Positions 45,037 to 54,395 of a DNA stretch of 64,000 nucleotides are shown here, one piece after another. The DNA lies in contig JBCBYV010000005.1 in NCBI GenBank assembly GCA_039815685.1, positions 165,428 to 229,427 on the forward strand. Reading direction: 5' to 3'. Origin of the DNA: Thermohalobaculum sp039815685 (GTDB taxonomy: Bacteria; Pseudomonadota; Alphaproteobacteria; Rhodobacterales; Rhodobacteraceae). The position numbers and the translations under genes were made by a program. Under the pieces are notes generated by a model, which saw only the letters and a list, made by a program, of their open reading frames with translations, did no database searches and was not told where the DNA came from. The stretch's first letter is position 1; the number at the start of each line of letters is the position of its first letter.

Positions 45037-46845
45037 TCAGTCGTCGGCTTTGCGGAGGGTCTCGGTCGTGGCCCGGTTGAGCGTGCCATCGGGCTCGACC
45101 GCGACGCCGTAGTCCCGGCGGGCAGCCTCCGGGGTGAGGCGGGCGAGGCGGACGTCTTCGGCGACGGCCTCGGCGGGCCGGGTCTTCGGGTCGCCCCAGC
45201 CACCACCACCGGGGGTGCCGACGCGGACGCGGTCGCCCGGGCCGAGGGGGATGTCCTGCGCCTTGGAGAGATGGTCGGGGGTGAAGCTGCGGCCGTCCTG
45301 CGTGATCTCGACCGTGTTGGCTGCGCCCGCGCCGCCGCCAAGGGCGCCCGGAGGGCCCGAGCGGCCGTGATCCATCACGAAGCTTGCCCGCGCGGTACCG
45401 CGGCGAAGCTCGATCTCGTAGTCGAGGCCGAAGCCGCCGCGGTGCCGGCCCGGGCCGGCGGAACCCTCGCGCAGCCTATAGCGGCGGTAGAGGACAGGGA
45501 ACTGCTGCTCCATGATCTCGACGGGCGGTGCCTTGGAGATACCGATGGTGGAGCAGCCATTGCTGAGCCCGTCGCCTGCCGCCCCGCCGCCATAGCCACC
45601 GCCCGAGAGCTGGTACATCACGAAGCCGCGGCCCCTGCCCCCGTCGGCGTCCGGGTCATGGCCGCCAAGCGCGAAGTTGCCGGAGGTGCCGGCGGGGGCG
45701 GCGGTGACACGCTCCGGCAGCGCGGGGGCGAGGGTGTTGAAGACCGCCTCCGCGATGCGCTGGCTGACCTCCGCCGCACAGCCCGAGACGGGGCGGGGAT
45801 AGCGGGCATCGAGGAAGGTCCCCACGGGCCGGATCACGCGCAGCGGCTCGAATGCACCCGCCGAGAGTGCCACGTCCGGGAAGATATGGCGCATGGCGAG
45901 GCAGACGGAGGAAAGCGTCGTCGACCAGACGGAGTTCATCGGCCCGGCGCAGGGGGGTGAGGAGCCCGCAAAGTCGAAGACCAGATCCTCGCCCAAGCGA
46001 TGGATGGCGAGGCGGATCTCGAGCGGTTCGTTCACTACCCCGTCACTATCGAGGAAGGCGCGGCCCTCCCAACGGCCATCCGCGGGCCCTTCCGGGATCC
46101 CGGCGATATGGGCGCGCATCTGTGCGGCCGCACGGGCGCGGAGCTCGGCGATGGCGGCCTCGACCATGGCGTCGCCATACCGGTCGAGGAGAGCGTCGAG
46201 CCGGGCGGCACCGAGCTCGAGGGCTGCGGCCTGGGCCTTCACGTCGCCGATGCGCTGATCGGCCACCCGGATATTGGAGCAGATGATGGCGTAGATCTCC
46301 GCATCCATTGCCCCGCGCTTGAAGAGCTTCACGGGCGGCAGGCGCAGGCCCTCCTGCTCGACGGCCGTGGCGGAGGCGGAGAAGCCACCCGGCACCGCCC
46401 CGCCCGTGTCGGGCCAATGGCCGGTATTGGAAAGCCAGCACCAGAGGCGCGGGCCCTGCGGCGACGGCCGATAGAACGGGCGCGCGAAACGCACATCCAT
46501 GAGATGCGTGCCGCCGAGATAGGGGTCGTTGACGATGTAGACGTCGCCGGGCTCGGGCGGCGCGGTCAGGCCCTCGGCGATCCGCTCGACGAGGCAGCGG
46601 GTCGATTCCTGCATCGCACCGACGAAGACTGGAAGCCCGCCGATGCCCTGCGCGATAAGCGCACCGTCGAGGCCGTAGATCCCGTCCGATCGGTCGTTCG
46701 CCTCCGCGATCACGGGGCTGAAGGCGGCCCGGCTGAAGGCGAGGTCCATCTCGTCGCAGACCTGGCCGAGCCCCGCCTCGATCACGCTGAGGGTGACGGG
46801 GTCGATCGCGGCGGCGGGACCGGGGGCTGAGGCCGCGTCGCTCAC
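45037..46845 (-). CDS. hyuB: Hydantoinase B/oxoprolinase family protein
   Basis: A 602-residue hydantoinase/oxoprolinase B subunit. Typical segments are DPVTLSVIEAGLGQVCDEMD at the start, AFSPVIAEANDRSDGIYG, GDVYIVNDPYLGGTHLMDV, and a Gly-rich C-terminus with GPGDRVRVGTPGGGGWGDP. With HyuA it hydrolyses a cyclic amide (5-oxoproline or a hydantoin-type ring) using ATP. GTG at 46,845 overlaps the stop of the upstream 26-codon gene. Confidence 0.92.
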   Translation of the reverse strand: MSDAASAPGPAAAIDPVTLSVIEAGLGQVCDEMDLAFSRAAFSPVIAEANDRSDGIYGLDGALIAQGIGGLPVFVGAMQESTRCLVERIAEGLTAPPEPGDVYIVNDPYLGGTHLMDVRFARPFYRPSPQGPRLWCWLSNTGHWPDTGGAVPGGFSASATAVEQEGLRLPPVKLFKRGAMDAEIYAIICSNIRVADQRIGDVKAQAAALELGAARLDALLDRYGDAMVEAAIAELRARAAAQMRAHIAGIPEGPADGRWEGRAFLDSDGVVNEPLEIRLAIHRLGEDLVFDFAGSSPPCAGPMNSVWSTTLSSVCLAMRHIFPDVALSAGAFEPLRVIRPVGTFLDARYPRPVSGCAAEVSQRIAEAVFNTLAPALPERVTAAPAGTSGNFALGGHDPDADGGRGRGFVMYQLSGGGYGGGAAGDGLSNGCSTIGISKAPPVEIMEQQFPVLYRRYRLREGSAGPGRHRGGFGLDYEIELRRGTARASFVMDHGRSGPPGALGGGAGAANTVEITQDGRSFTPDHLSKAQDIPLGPGDRVRVGTPGGGGWGDPKTRPAEAVAEDVRLARLTPEAARRDYGVAVEPDGTLNRATTETLRKADD

Positions 46846-46922
46846 CAGTCGCGGTTCTCGTTGAGGATGATGAGGAGCACGACGACCCCGATGATGACGG
46901 CGATGCGGATGGTCTTCTTCAT
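46842..46922 (-). CDS. 26-residue membrane microprotein between hyuA and hyuB
   Basis: A short frame from ATG at 46,922 to TGA at 46,842-46,844, starting MKKTIRIAV and ending LNENRDW. Nearly all of the middle is a single hydrophobic helix of Ile/Val/Leu. AAGGGG lies about 8 nt upstream, and the stop overlaps the hyuB GTG by 4 nt (GTGA), the same coupling used elsewhere in this operon. Basic residues at the N-terminus predict N-in topology. It is too short for most gene finders. I recognise no relative. Confidence 0.6.
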   Translation of the reverse strand: MKKTIRIAVIIGVVVLLIILNENRDW

Positions 46923-47004
46923 GGCCCTGCCCCTTGGTGCGCCGCTGGCGCCACCGGCATAGCGCGCGTTGGGGCGCTCGGCGACCGCAAAGCGCAGATG
47001 CCGG

Positions 47005-49050
47005 TCATGCGCGGGTCAGGAGGAGATTGCCGTCCGCATCCTCCGCGAGGTGCCAGCCGGGCTCGAGGAGGAGCGTGGTGTCCATCTGGGCGAGGATCGC
47101 GGGGCCAGTAAGGCGCACGCCGAGAGGCAGGCGCTCCCGCGCGAAGACGGGCGTCTCGACCCATGCACCGTCGAGGAACACGGGCCGACGCTCGAGCTCG
47201 GCGGCGTCGATTGTGCCGGCCCGGGCCGCGGGATCGACCAGGCCCGCGAGGCTCAAGGTCGGGCGGCGGCCGATGACGCTCGTGTTGGCGTTGACGAGGA
47301 CGGGGCGCATCTCGGGCAGGCGGACGCGGAAGCGGGCATCGTAGGCTTCGGCGAAGAGGGCTGCGAGATCCTCGACGCTGGCGTGCGGATCGCCGAGGGG
47401 GACGCGGAGGAGATGCGTCTGGCCGGCGAACTGCATGTCGAGGCTTCTGAGAACGCGGACCTCCTCGATCGTCACGCGTTCCCGGGCAAGGAGGCGGCGG
47501 CCCTCCGCTTCCTGCGCCTCCAGCACAGCGTGGAGGTCGGCGGCGGCGAGGGCGGGGAGCGGTCTGTTGAGCGTGGTGACGAAGTCGTGGCGGAGATCCG
47601 CGACCACGCAGCCGAGCGCGTTGGTGATGCCGGGCCGCGCAGGGATCAGGACGCGCGGGATGCCGAGTTCCGCAGCGAGCGCGCAGGCATGGAGCGGCCC
47701 GGCGCCGCCGAAGGCGAAGAGCGCGAAGTCCCGCGGGTCGTGGCCGAGGCTGATCGAGACCATGCGGATCGCACCCGCCATGACGGTGTTGGCCACCCGG
47801 ATGACGGCGGCCGCGGCCTCCTCGACCGAAAGGCCAAGGGGGCGGGCGAGCACCTCCTCGAAGATCGCCGCGATGGCCCCGCGCATCTCGCCGTCCGCCA
47901 GCCGGCCGCCCATGCGGCCGAGCAGGATATTGGCGTCGGTGATCGTCGGCTCGCGCCCACCGCGGCCATAGGCGATGGGACCGGGGACGGCGCCCGCGCT
48001 CTCCGGTCCGACCTGCAGGAGCCCGGCAGGCGTGACGCGGGCGATGGAGCCGCCGCCGGCACCGACCGTGCGCACATCCACCATTGGCACGTGGATCGGC
48101 ATGGCGTACTCGACCTCGATCTCGTTCGAGACGGCGGGCACCGCACCCTGCACCAAGGCGACATCCGTCGAGGTGCCGCCCATGTCATAGGTGATGAGAT
48201 CGGGGATGCCCGCGCGGGCGCCGGTATAGGCCGCCGCCATCACGCCGGAGGCGGGGCCGGACATCACGGTCTTCGCCGCCTCCCGCGCCACCAGCCCCGC
48301 CGAGACCGTGCCGCCATTGCCGTTCATGACCAGGAGATCGCGGGCATAGCCCCGATCCGACAGCGCGGCGACCAGACGGTTGAGATAACGCGCAAGAAGC
48401 GGCTGCACGGCGGCATTCACCGCTGCCGTCACCCCGCGTTCGAACTCCCGGCTTTCGGAGAGGAGGGCGTGGCCCATGGTGATTGCCTCCGCCGGCCAGC
48501 CCTCCGCCACGGCGATCTCGGCGGCGCGGCGTTCATGCGCAGGGTTGGCATAGGCGTGGAGGAAGTGGATCACCAGCGCCTCGCACCCCTCCGCCCGCAG
48601 CGCCCGTGCAGCGGCCGCCACCGCCGCCTCGTCGAGCGGCGTCAGCACGGCGCCGGTCGCATCACAGCGCTCGGGCACTTCGAGGCGGAGATCGCGGGGA
48701 ATGATCGGCGTGAAGCCGCCGGTCATGCCATAGGGCTGGGGCCGCGTGCGGCGACCAAGCTCGAGGACGTCGCGAAACCCCTCGGTCGTGATCAGCCCGG
48801 TCCTGGCGAGGCGCCGCTCCAGCACCGCGTTCGTGGTCGTCGTCGTGCCGTGGACGATAAGGTCGAGGGCGGCGAGATCCGCCTCCGCCGCCTCCAGGGC
48901 CGCCAGCACGCCGTTAGCCTGGTTCTCGGGCGTCGTCGGCACCTTGGCGAGGCGCATGGCCCCCGTTGCCGGGTCAACGAGCACCAGATCCGTGAAGGTG
49001 CCGCCCACATCGATGCCGGCAACCCCGCCGGCCGCGCGCCCGTCAGCCAC
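47005..49050 (-). CDS. hyuA: Hydantoinase/oxoprolinase family protein, A subunit
   Basis: About 681 residues with an actin-like ATPase fold. VAGIDVGGTFTDLVLVD at the start is the phosphate-binding loop of the family; VHGTTTTTNAVLERR, DMGGTSTDVALV near residue 260 and FGGAGPLHACALA near 455 are further signatures. GTG at 49,050 overlaps the end of the molybdenum subunit gene by 8 nt and places the motif right after the start; the frame is open further upstream. It works with HyuB. Confidence 0.92.
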   Translation of the reverse strand: MADGRAAGGVAGIDVGGTFTDLVLVDPATGAMRLAKVPTTPENQANGVLAALEAAEADLAALDLIVHGTTTTTNAVLERRLARTGLITTEGFRDVLELGRRTRPQPYGMTGGFTPIIPRDLRLEVPERCDATGAVLTPLDEAAVAAAARALRAEGCEALVIHFLHAYANPAHERRAAEIAVAEGWPAEAITMGHALLSESREFERGVTAAVNAAVQPLLARYLNRLVAALSDRGYARDLLVMNGNGGTVSAGLVAREAAKTVMSGPASGVMAAAYTGARAGIPDLITYDMGGTSTDVALVQGAVPAVSNEIEVEYAMPIHVPMVDVRTVGAGGGSIARVTPAGLLQVGPESAGAVPGPIAYGRGGREPTITDANILLGRMGGRLADGEMRGAIAAIFEEVLARPLGLSVEEAAAAVIRVANTVMAGAIRMVSISLGHDPRDFALFAFGGAGPLHACALAAELGIPRVLIPARPGITNALGCVVADLRHDFVTTLNRPLPALAAADLHAVLEAQEAEGRRLLARERVTIEEVRVLRSLDMQFAGQTHLLRVPLGDPHASVEDLAALFAEAYDARFRVRLPEMRPVLVNANTSVIGRRPTLSLAGLVDPAARAGTIDAAELERRPVFLDGAWVETPVFARERLPLGVRLTGPAILAQMDTTLLLEPGWHLAEDADGNLLLTRA

Positions 49051-51859
49051 GCCGCCGCCCGCCCCGCCAGCCCGCGGCCTCGAGCGCCGCCAGCACCCGG
49101 TCGGGCGTCGCGGGCAGCCGTTCGATGCGCGCACCGGTCGCGTGACGGATGGCCGACAGGATCGCGGGCGCGGTGGGGATCAGGCAGTGCTCGCCCAGCC
49201 CCTTGGCGCCATAGGGCCCCTCGGGATCGCCGCTCTCGATGAAATGGGTCACGATCTCGGGCACATCGCCGAAGGTGGGGATCAGGTAGTCGTGCAGGTT
49301 CTCCGTCCGCCCCGGCACGAACTCCTCCATCAGCGCCATGCCGATACCCTGCGCGACCCCGCCCTCGACCTGCCCCTCGGCCAGCAGCGGATTGATGCAG
49401 CGACCCACATCATGGGCCGCGGTGATGCGGTGGAGGCGGACGGTGCCGAGTGCCGTGTCGACGGAAAGCTCGGCGATCTGCGCAGCATAGCCCCAGACGG
49501 CATAGGGCGCGCCCTGCCCGTCCACGTCGAGCGCGGTCGTTGGCGGATCGTAGGTCTCCGCGACCTCGATCACATAACCCCCTGGGCCTTCGGGCAGCGT
49601 CGCGGGGTCGAGCACCCGCTCGGGCTGGCCCTGGGCGGAGAGGACAAGCCGCCCGGCCTCGAGCCGCACCGAGCCGTCCTCGCCAAGGTTGGCCTGGCGC
49701 AGGATGGCCCGCCGCAGCGCCTCGCCCGCCCGCCGCGCCGCCTCGCCCGAGACATAGGTCTGGCGCGAGGCGGAGGTCTTGCCGCCGTCCGGCGTGATGT
49801 CCGTATCCGGCGGGGCAAGCGCGATGGCGGTCGCCGGCACGCCGAGTGCCGTCGCGAAGATCTGCCCGATCACCGTGTTGGCGCCCTGGCCGATATCGAC
49901 GGCGCCCTGATGGAGCACGACCTCGCCCGACCGGGTCAGGCCCGCGCGGATGGTCGAGGGGTTCGGCAGGGCCGTGTTGCCGCAGCCATACCAGCCGCAG
50001 GCGATGCCGACGCCCCGCCGCTCGGGCCCGGTCGCCGCGTCATTCGCGGCCGCAGCCTCGGCCAGCGCCTCGGCCCACCGGGGCGCGAGGGCGTCGAGGC
50101 AGGCGACCATGCCGACGCCCTCCTCGAAGACCTGCCCGCAGGCATTCGCCTCCCCCGCGCGGATCGCGTTGAGGCGGCGGAAGGCGAGGCGGTCCATCCC
50201 CACGGCTTCCGCAAGCGCATCGATCGCCGCCTCGCCGGCCAGCGCCCCCTGCGGCACACCGAAGCCGCGGAAGGCCCCGGCGGGCGCGCAATGGGTATGC
50301 ACCGCGCGCGTATGAGCGGCGTAGCTCGGCACATAGTAGGGGCCCGAGCCATGCACCGGCACGCGATTGGCCACCGTCGGCCCCCAGCTCGCATAGGCAC
50401 CGGTATTGAACACGCCCTCCAGCGTCATGCCCGTGAGCCGCCCCGCCGCATCGCATCCCATCGCCACTTGGACCGAGGCGGGGTGGCGCTTGGTGCTCGA
50501 CTGCATCGAGACGCGACGGGTGAAGGCATGGCGCACCGGCCGGTCCGAGACCCAGGCCGCAAGCGCCAGAAGCGGCTGCACCGAGAGATCGAGCTTCGAG
50601 CCGAAGCCCCCGCCCGCGGCCAAGGGCACCACGCGCACCGCATCGCCGGGCAGGCCCAGGATGCGCGCCAACCCCTCGCGGTTCATATGCGGCGCCTGGG
50701 TCGAGCAGCGGATCTCCAGCCGGTCGCCCACGCGCTCCGCCCAGCCGGCCTCGGGCTCGATATAGGCGTGCTCGACAAACCCCGTCTCGATCCGCGCCTC
50801 CGCCCGATGGACCGCGGCAGCGAGGCCCGAAGACGCATCGCCCTTCACCACCCGCCCCCGGCACATCACGTTGCCGGCGCGGGCGGGGTGGAGCGGCTCG
50901 GCCTCCTCCCCCTCCGCTGGCGTGAGCGCATGGGTCAGCGGGGTCCAGGTCACGGGGAAGCCGGCGAGGTCGAGGCGGGCCAGCGCCTCGGGCTCGCCCA
51001 GGACGACCGCCACAGCCTCGCCCAGGAACCGCGCCTTGCGCTCCGCCAGGGCCGGCTGGTCCTCGAAACCGGGGATCACGCCATGGACGTTGTCGCCGGG
51101 GATGTCGGCCGCGGTCAGGACGCGGTGGATGCCCGGCTCGGCCGCCGCCCAGGCCGCGAGGTCCCCCAGGGCAAAGGTCGCGTGGTGGTGCGGGGACCGG
51201 ATCACGGCAAGGCCGAGCGCATCGGCCGGGGCATCGTCGTCGCCGAAGACCTCACGCCCGGCGATCTTGCGCCTGCCATCGAGCCTTGGAATCGCATCGC
51301 CGACGAAACCCTCCGCCGATGATGCCGCCATGCCCGCGCCCGCTGATGCCGGCGCGCCGCCGGCCTCCAGCACCGCGGCGATGATCTTGCGGTAGCCCGT
51401 GCAGCGGCAGAGCACGCCGCCGAGCGCCGCCTCCACCGACGCGGTATCGGGCACCTCGCGTTTGCGCAGAAGCGCCGTCGCCGAGGCCATCATCCCCGGC
51501 GTGCAGATCCCGCATTGCGCCGCCTGATGGCGGGCGAAGGCCGTGGCGAGGCGCCCGGCCACGGGGTCGCCCGCCACGAGACCCGCCGGCGTCTCCACCC
51601 GCCGCCCCGAAACCTGGCCCACGGCCGTGAGACAGGCACAGACCGGGCGACCGTCGAGCAGCACCGTGCAGGCCCCGCAATCCCCCGCATTGCAGCCGTT
51701 CTTCACGTCCCGCGCACCGAGCGGGCCGCGCAACGCCTCCAGAAGCCGCGTGCCCGGCGGCAAATCGGCCCGGACGGCAGCCCCATCGAGCATGAACGAG
51801 ACGCCCCCCGCCTCGGCCGGCGCAGCAGGCCTGAGGGCTGCATCCTCCGGCGGGCTCAC
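49043..51859 (-). CDS. Xanthine dehydrogenase-family protein: fused [2Fe-2S] and molybdopterin subunits
   Basis: A 938-residue fusion. Residues about 18-95 are a plant-type [2Fe-2S] ferredoxin domain (NGCNAGDCGACTVLLDGRPVCAC). Residues 95-170 are the second [2Fe-2S] domain (CGICTPGMM...CRCTGYRKI). The rest is the molybdenum-cofactor domain with AAGGGFGSKLD, GAFRGFGVPQGAL, QGANTVIGQ and the C-terminal EGPYGAKGLGEH, whose Glu is the expected catalytic base. It would hydroxylate a heterocycle or aldehyde with water. The separate FAD subunit overlaps its start by 4 nt. Confidence 0.93.
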   Translation of the reverse strand: MSPPEDAALRPAAPAEAGGVSFMLDGAAVRADLPPGTRLLEALRGPLGARDVKNGCNAGDCGACTVLLDGRPVCACLTAVGQVSGRRVETPAGLVAGDPVAGRLATAFARHQAAQCGICTPGMMASATALLRKREVPDTASVEAALGGVLCRCTGYRKIIAAVLEAGGAPASAGAGMAASSAEGFVGDAIPRLDGRRKIAGREVFGDDDAPADALGLAVIRSPHHHATFALGDLAAWAAAEPGIHRVLTAADIPGDNVHGVIPGFEDQPALAERKARFLGEAVAVVLGEPEALARLDLAGFPVTWTPLTHALTPAEGEEAEPLHPARAGNVMCRGRVVKGDASSGLAAAVHRAEARIETGFVEHAYIEPEAGWAERVGDRLEIRCSTQAPHMNREGLARILGLPGDAVRVVPLAAGGGFGSKLDLSVQPLLALAAWVSDRPVRHAFTRRVSMQSSTKRHPASVQVAMGCDAAGRLTGMTLEGVFNTGAYASWGPTVANRVPVHGSGPYYVPSYAAHTRAVHTHCAPAGAFRGFGVPQGALAGEAAIDALAEAVGMDRLAFRRLNAIRAGEANACGQVFEEGVGMVACLDALAPRWAEALAEAAAANDAATGPERRGVGIACGWYGCGNTALPNPSTIRAGLTRSGEVVLHQGAVDIGQGANTVIGQIFATALGVPATAIALAPPDTDITPDGGKTSASRQTYVSGEAARRAGEALRRAILRQANLGEDGSVRLEAGRLVLSAQGQPERVLDPATLPEGPGGYVIEVAETYDPPTTALDVDGQGAPYAVWGYAAQIAELSVDTALGTVRLHRITAAHDVGRCINPLLAEGQVEGGVAQGIGMALMEEFVPGRTENLHDYLIPTFGDVPEIVTHFIESGDPEGPYGAKGLGEHCLIPTAPAILSAIRHATGARIERLPATPDRVLAALEAAGWRGGRRRG

Positions 51860-52707
51860 GCGGCAGCCTCCGCGCCGCAGCCCGCCGCCTGCCGCACCGC
51901 ACGGGCAACGATCTCGCGCGCCGCAGCCTCGCGATAGGCCGCCGTCGCGCGTACATCGTCGATGGGCGAGATCTCCGGCATCGGGGCCACCATGATCGCC
52001 GCATCGGTCTCCACCCCGGGCAGGCAGCCTTCGAGCGCGGCCTCCACGGTCGCAAGCCGCCGCGCCATCGGCCCGCAGGCACCGAGCGCCAGCGCCGCCG
52101 CCGCAACGCGCCCCGCCGCATCGAGGCGGACGACCGCCGCCACCATGGCGATGGAGATCACCAGATGCGTCCGCGCCCCGAGCTTGAGAAACGCACTCCG
52201 CGCTTTCGCGTCGGGCCTAGGCACCCTCAGCGCGGTCACGATCTCCCCAGGCGCAAGGCAGGTCCGCCGCGGCCCCGTGACGAAGGCCGAGAGCGGCACA
52301 CTCCGACGGCCGGCCCCACCTGCGACCTCGACCACCGCATCGAGCGCCAGCAGCGGCGGCATGCCATCGGCAGCGGGCGAGGCGTTGCAGATATTGCCGG
52401 CAACCGTACCCGCATTCTGCACCTGCACCCCGCCGACTTCCCGCGCTGCAGCCTTCAGCGCGTCGAAGGCCGGGGGCAGCGGTGCCTCGATCACCTCGGT
52501 CCAGGTCGCGAGCGCTCCGATGCGCAGGACCGTGCCCTCATCGCGCACACCGCGCAACGCGCCGATGCCGGTGAGGTCCAGAAGGGGCGGTGCGGCCGCC
52601 TCGCCCAGCGCAGGGTAGACATCCGTCCCCCCCGCCAGCGGACGCCACCCGCCCGCCGAGAGCAACACAACCGCCTCCTCCACACTCACCGGTCTCGCGT
52701 AATTCAT
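51856..52707 (-). CDS. FAD-binding subunit of a molybdenum hydroxylase (CoxM type)
   Basis: A 283-residue protein starting MNYARPVSVEEAVVLLS. WRPLAGGTDVYPAL is the FAD-binding loop, and NAGTVAGNICNASPAADGMP is the second family motif. The C-terminal CO dehydrogenase flavoprotein domain follows from about 180. It passes electrons from the fused FeS/Mo subunit to an acceptor. The frame is open upstream to 52,875, but the ATG at 52,707 is the family start. It is the first gene of the minus-strand operon. Confidence 0.92.
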   Translation of the reverse strand: MNYARPVSVEEAVVLLSAGGWRPLAGGTDVYPALGEAAAPPLLDLTGIGALRGVRDEGTVLRIGALATWTEVIEAPLPPAFDALKAAAREVGGVQVQNAGTVAGNICNASPAADGMPPLLALDAVVEVAGGAGRRSVPLSAFVTGPRRTCLAPGEIVTALRVPRPDAKARSAFLKLGARTHLVISIAMVAAVVRLDAAGRVAAAALALGACGPMARRLATVEAALEGCLPGVETDAAIMVAPMPEISPIDDVRATAAYREAAAREIVARAVRQAAGCGAEAAA

Positions 52708-52735
52708 CGCCCAAGGCTGTGCCGCGCGCCCCAAG

Positions 52736-52794
52736 CTGTCAAAGGAAAAGCACGGGCACGCACCCGAGCCCCGGCATTCCTTTTCCTTTGACAG
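52736..52794. promoter_or_regulatory. Divergent promoter/operator: perfect 15-bp inverted repeat with two TTGACA hexamers
   Basis: CTGTCAAAGGAAAAG (52,736-52,750) and CTTTTCCTTTGACAG (52,780-52,794) are perfect inverted repeats separated by 29 nt. Each arm, read outward, contains TTGACA, a perfect -35 consensus, one facing the minus-strand operon and one facing the 52,848 gene. No strong -10 follows at 17 nt on either side, as expected if an activator is needed. The symmetry suggests a shared regulator binding site. Confidence 0.65.
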
Positions 52795-52847
52795 TGCAGG
52801 CCCGGCACGCTTCGCTCGACCCATGGGCTGAGCGACGGAGCCAAGCC

Positions 52848-54395
52848 ATGGACGAGCGGCAGGGAAGGGACGCACCCGTCGGCGGCAAGATCCGCTGCGA
52901 TGCCTGCCCCGTCATGTGCTACATCGCCGAGGGGCGCGCCGGCGCCTGCGACCGCTACGCGAACGAAGACGGGCGCCTCATCCGCGTCGACCCCCTCACC
53001 ATCATCGCCGAACAGGCCGCGAGCGAGGCGGGCCAGCTCGTACCCTTCCTCGGCGGCGAAGAGCCCGGCGAGTGGGACGGCAGCATCGTGCCGGGCGAGC
53101 GCGCCTTCGTCACCGCCATCGGCGCTGGCACCACCTATCCGGACTACAAGCCCGCGCCCTTCATCGTCGGCAGCAGCATGGACGGCGTCGATGCCGTGAC
53201 CGTCGTGACCGAAGGGATCTTCAGCTATTGCGGCCTCAAGGTGAAGATCGACACCGACCGCCATCTCGGCCCCGAACGCGCGGTGGTGCGGGCCGAGGGC
53301 GAGCCCGTCGGCCATGTCACGACCGGCGAATACGGCTCCCAGATGCTCTCCCTCGGCGGCGTCAATCACCTGACGGGCGGGGGCAAGAAGGAGGGGCGCG
53401 TGACCTGCGCCACCCTCCTCTCGCTCGCCAACAAGGGGGCGGCAGAGCTCGAGATCGAGGGCGGCGCCACCCTCACAGTGCAGGCGGGGCAGGCGCCCCT
53501 CGTGAATGGCGTCGAGGAGCGGCGCATGCGGGTCGGCTGCGGCTCCGCGACCATCGGCATGTTCGCCGCGCAATGGCGGGGGCTCGTGGACGAGGTCGTG
53601 GTGGTCGACGATCACATCACGGGCGTCATGTCCGAGCATCAGGCGGGCAAGGTCATTGGCTGGCAGCCCACCGGGATCCGTATCGCGGGCCGCCGCTCGA
53701 CGCCCGGGCGCTACTTCGGCGTCGCCTCCCCGGGCTCGGGCTGGGGCGGCACGGATGTGACCGATCCGCTGGCGATCCTCAAGCCCTGGGACGCAAAGCA
53801 CGCCCGCCCCGGCCTCAGCCTCCTCATGGTCAGCACCACGGGCGAGGACGCGGCCTACTATGAACTCGACGAGGCTCTGGCGCCGCGAGAGACGGAGATG
53901 CCCACGCGCCTCCTGCCGTCGGTCGAGCGCATCGCGGAGAACTGCGAGCCCGCCCTCGCCTCGGTCCTCTTCATGGGCGGTGCCGGCGGCTCCCTCCGCT
54001 CCGGCGTCACCGAGAACCCGGTCGGCCTCACCCGCTCGGTCGCCGACCGGCTGGTGCGGGTGACCTGCGGCGGTGCGCCCGCCTATGTCTGGCCCGGCGG
54101 CGGCATCACCTTCATGGTCGATATCCTGGCCATGCCGGACCGCGCCTTCGGCTACGTGCCGACGCCAGCGCTCGTCGCCCCGATCGAGTTCACCATGACC
54201 GCGTCGGACTACGCGTCCCTCGGCGGCCATACCGACTACGTCATCCCGCTCGAAGAAGCTTTGCGCAGCCTCACCGCCCGCCAGAACGACCACCTCGTCA
54301 AGGGACGCCGCGCCGTCGCCCCGCCACCGACCGGCCCCTGGCCGCCGCCCCGCCTCGCGGCAGGGGGTGGGGGCGGGGGTGGGGGCGGGGCATGA
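52848..54395 (+). CDS. 6-hydroxynicotinate reductase-like iron-sulfur protein
   Basis: About 515 residues. An N-terminal Cys cluster, CDACPVMCYIAEGRAGACDRY at about residues 18-38, has CxxCxxxC plus a further Cys and could bind a 4Fe-4S centre. The rest, with GAGTTYPDYKPAPFIVGSS, VTEGIFSYCGLKVKIDTDRH and GGAGGSLRSGVTENPVGLTR, matches the family typed by Eubacterium 6-hydroxynicotinate reductase, which is found in proteobacterial clusters with UPF0280 proteins. The C-terminus ends in a Pro-rich stretch and ten glycines, encoded by a G-rich tract. The UPF0280 gene overlaps its stop. Confidence 0.8.
   Translation: MDERQGRDAPVGGKIRCDACPVMCYIAEGRAGACDRYANEDGRLIRVDPLTIIAEQAASEAGQLVPFLGGEEPGEWDGSIVPGERAFVTAIGAGTTYPDYKPAPFIVGSSMDGVDAVTVVTEGIFSYCGLKVKIDTDRHLGPERAVVRAEGEPVGHVTTGEYGSQMLSLGGVNHLTGGGKKEGRVTCATLLSLANKGAAELEIEGGATLTVQAGQAPLVNGVEERRMRVGCGSATIGMFAAQWRGLVDEVVVVDDHITGVMSEHQAGKVIGWQPTGIRIAGRRSTPGRYFGVASPGSGWGGTDVTDPLAILKPWDAKHARPGLSLLMVSTTGEDAAYYELDEALAPRETEMPTRLLPSVERIAENCEPALASVLFMGGAGGSLRSGVTENPVGLTRSVADRLVRVTCGGAPAYVWPGGGITFMVDILAMPDRAFGYVPTPALVAPIEFTMTASDYASLGGHTDYVIPLEEALRSLTARQNDHLVKGRRAVAPPPTGPWPPPRLAAGGGGGGGGGA
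54363..54390 (+). other. G-quadruplex-prone tract at the end of the reductase-like gene
   Basis: Five runs of four or five G are separated by single T or C bases, immediately before the UPF0280 ATG. It encodes the glycine tail and covers the place where the ribosome site of the next gene would be, so folding could affect coupling. Confidence 0.55.
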
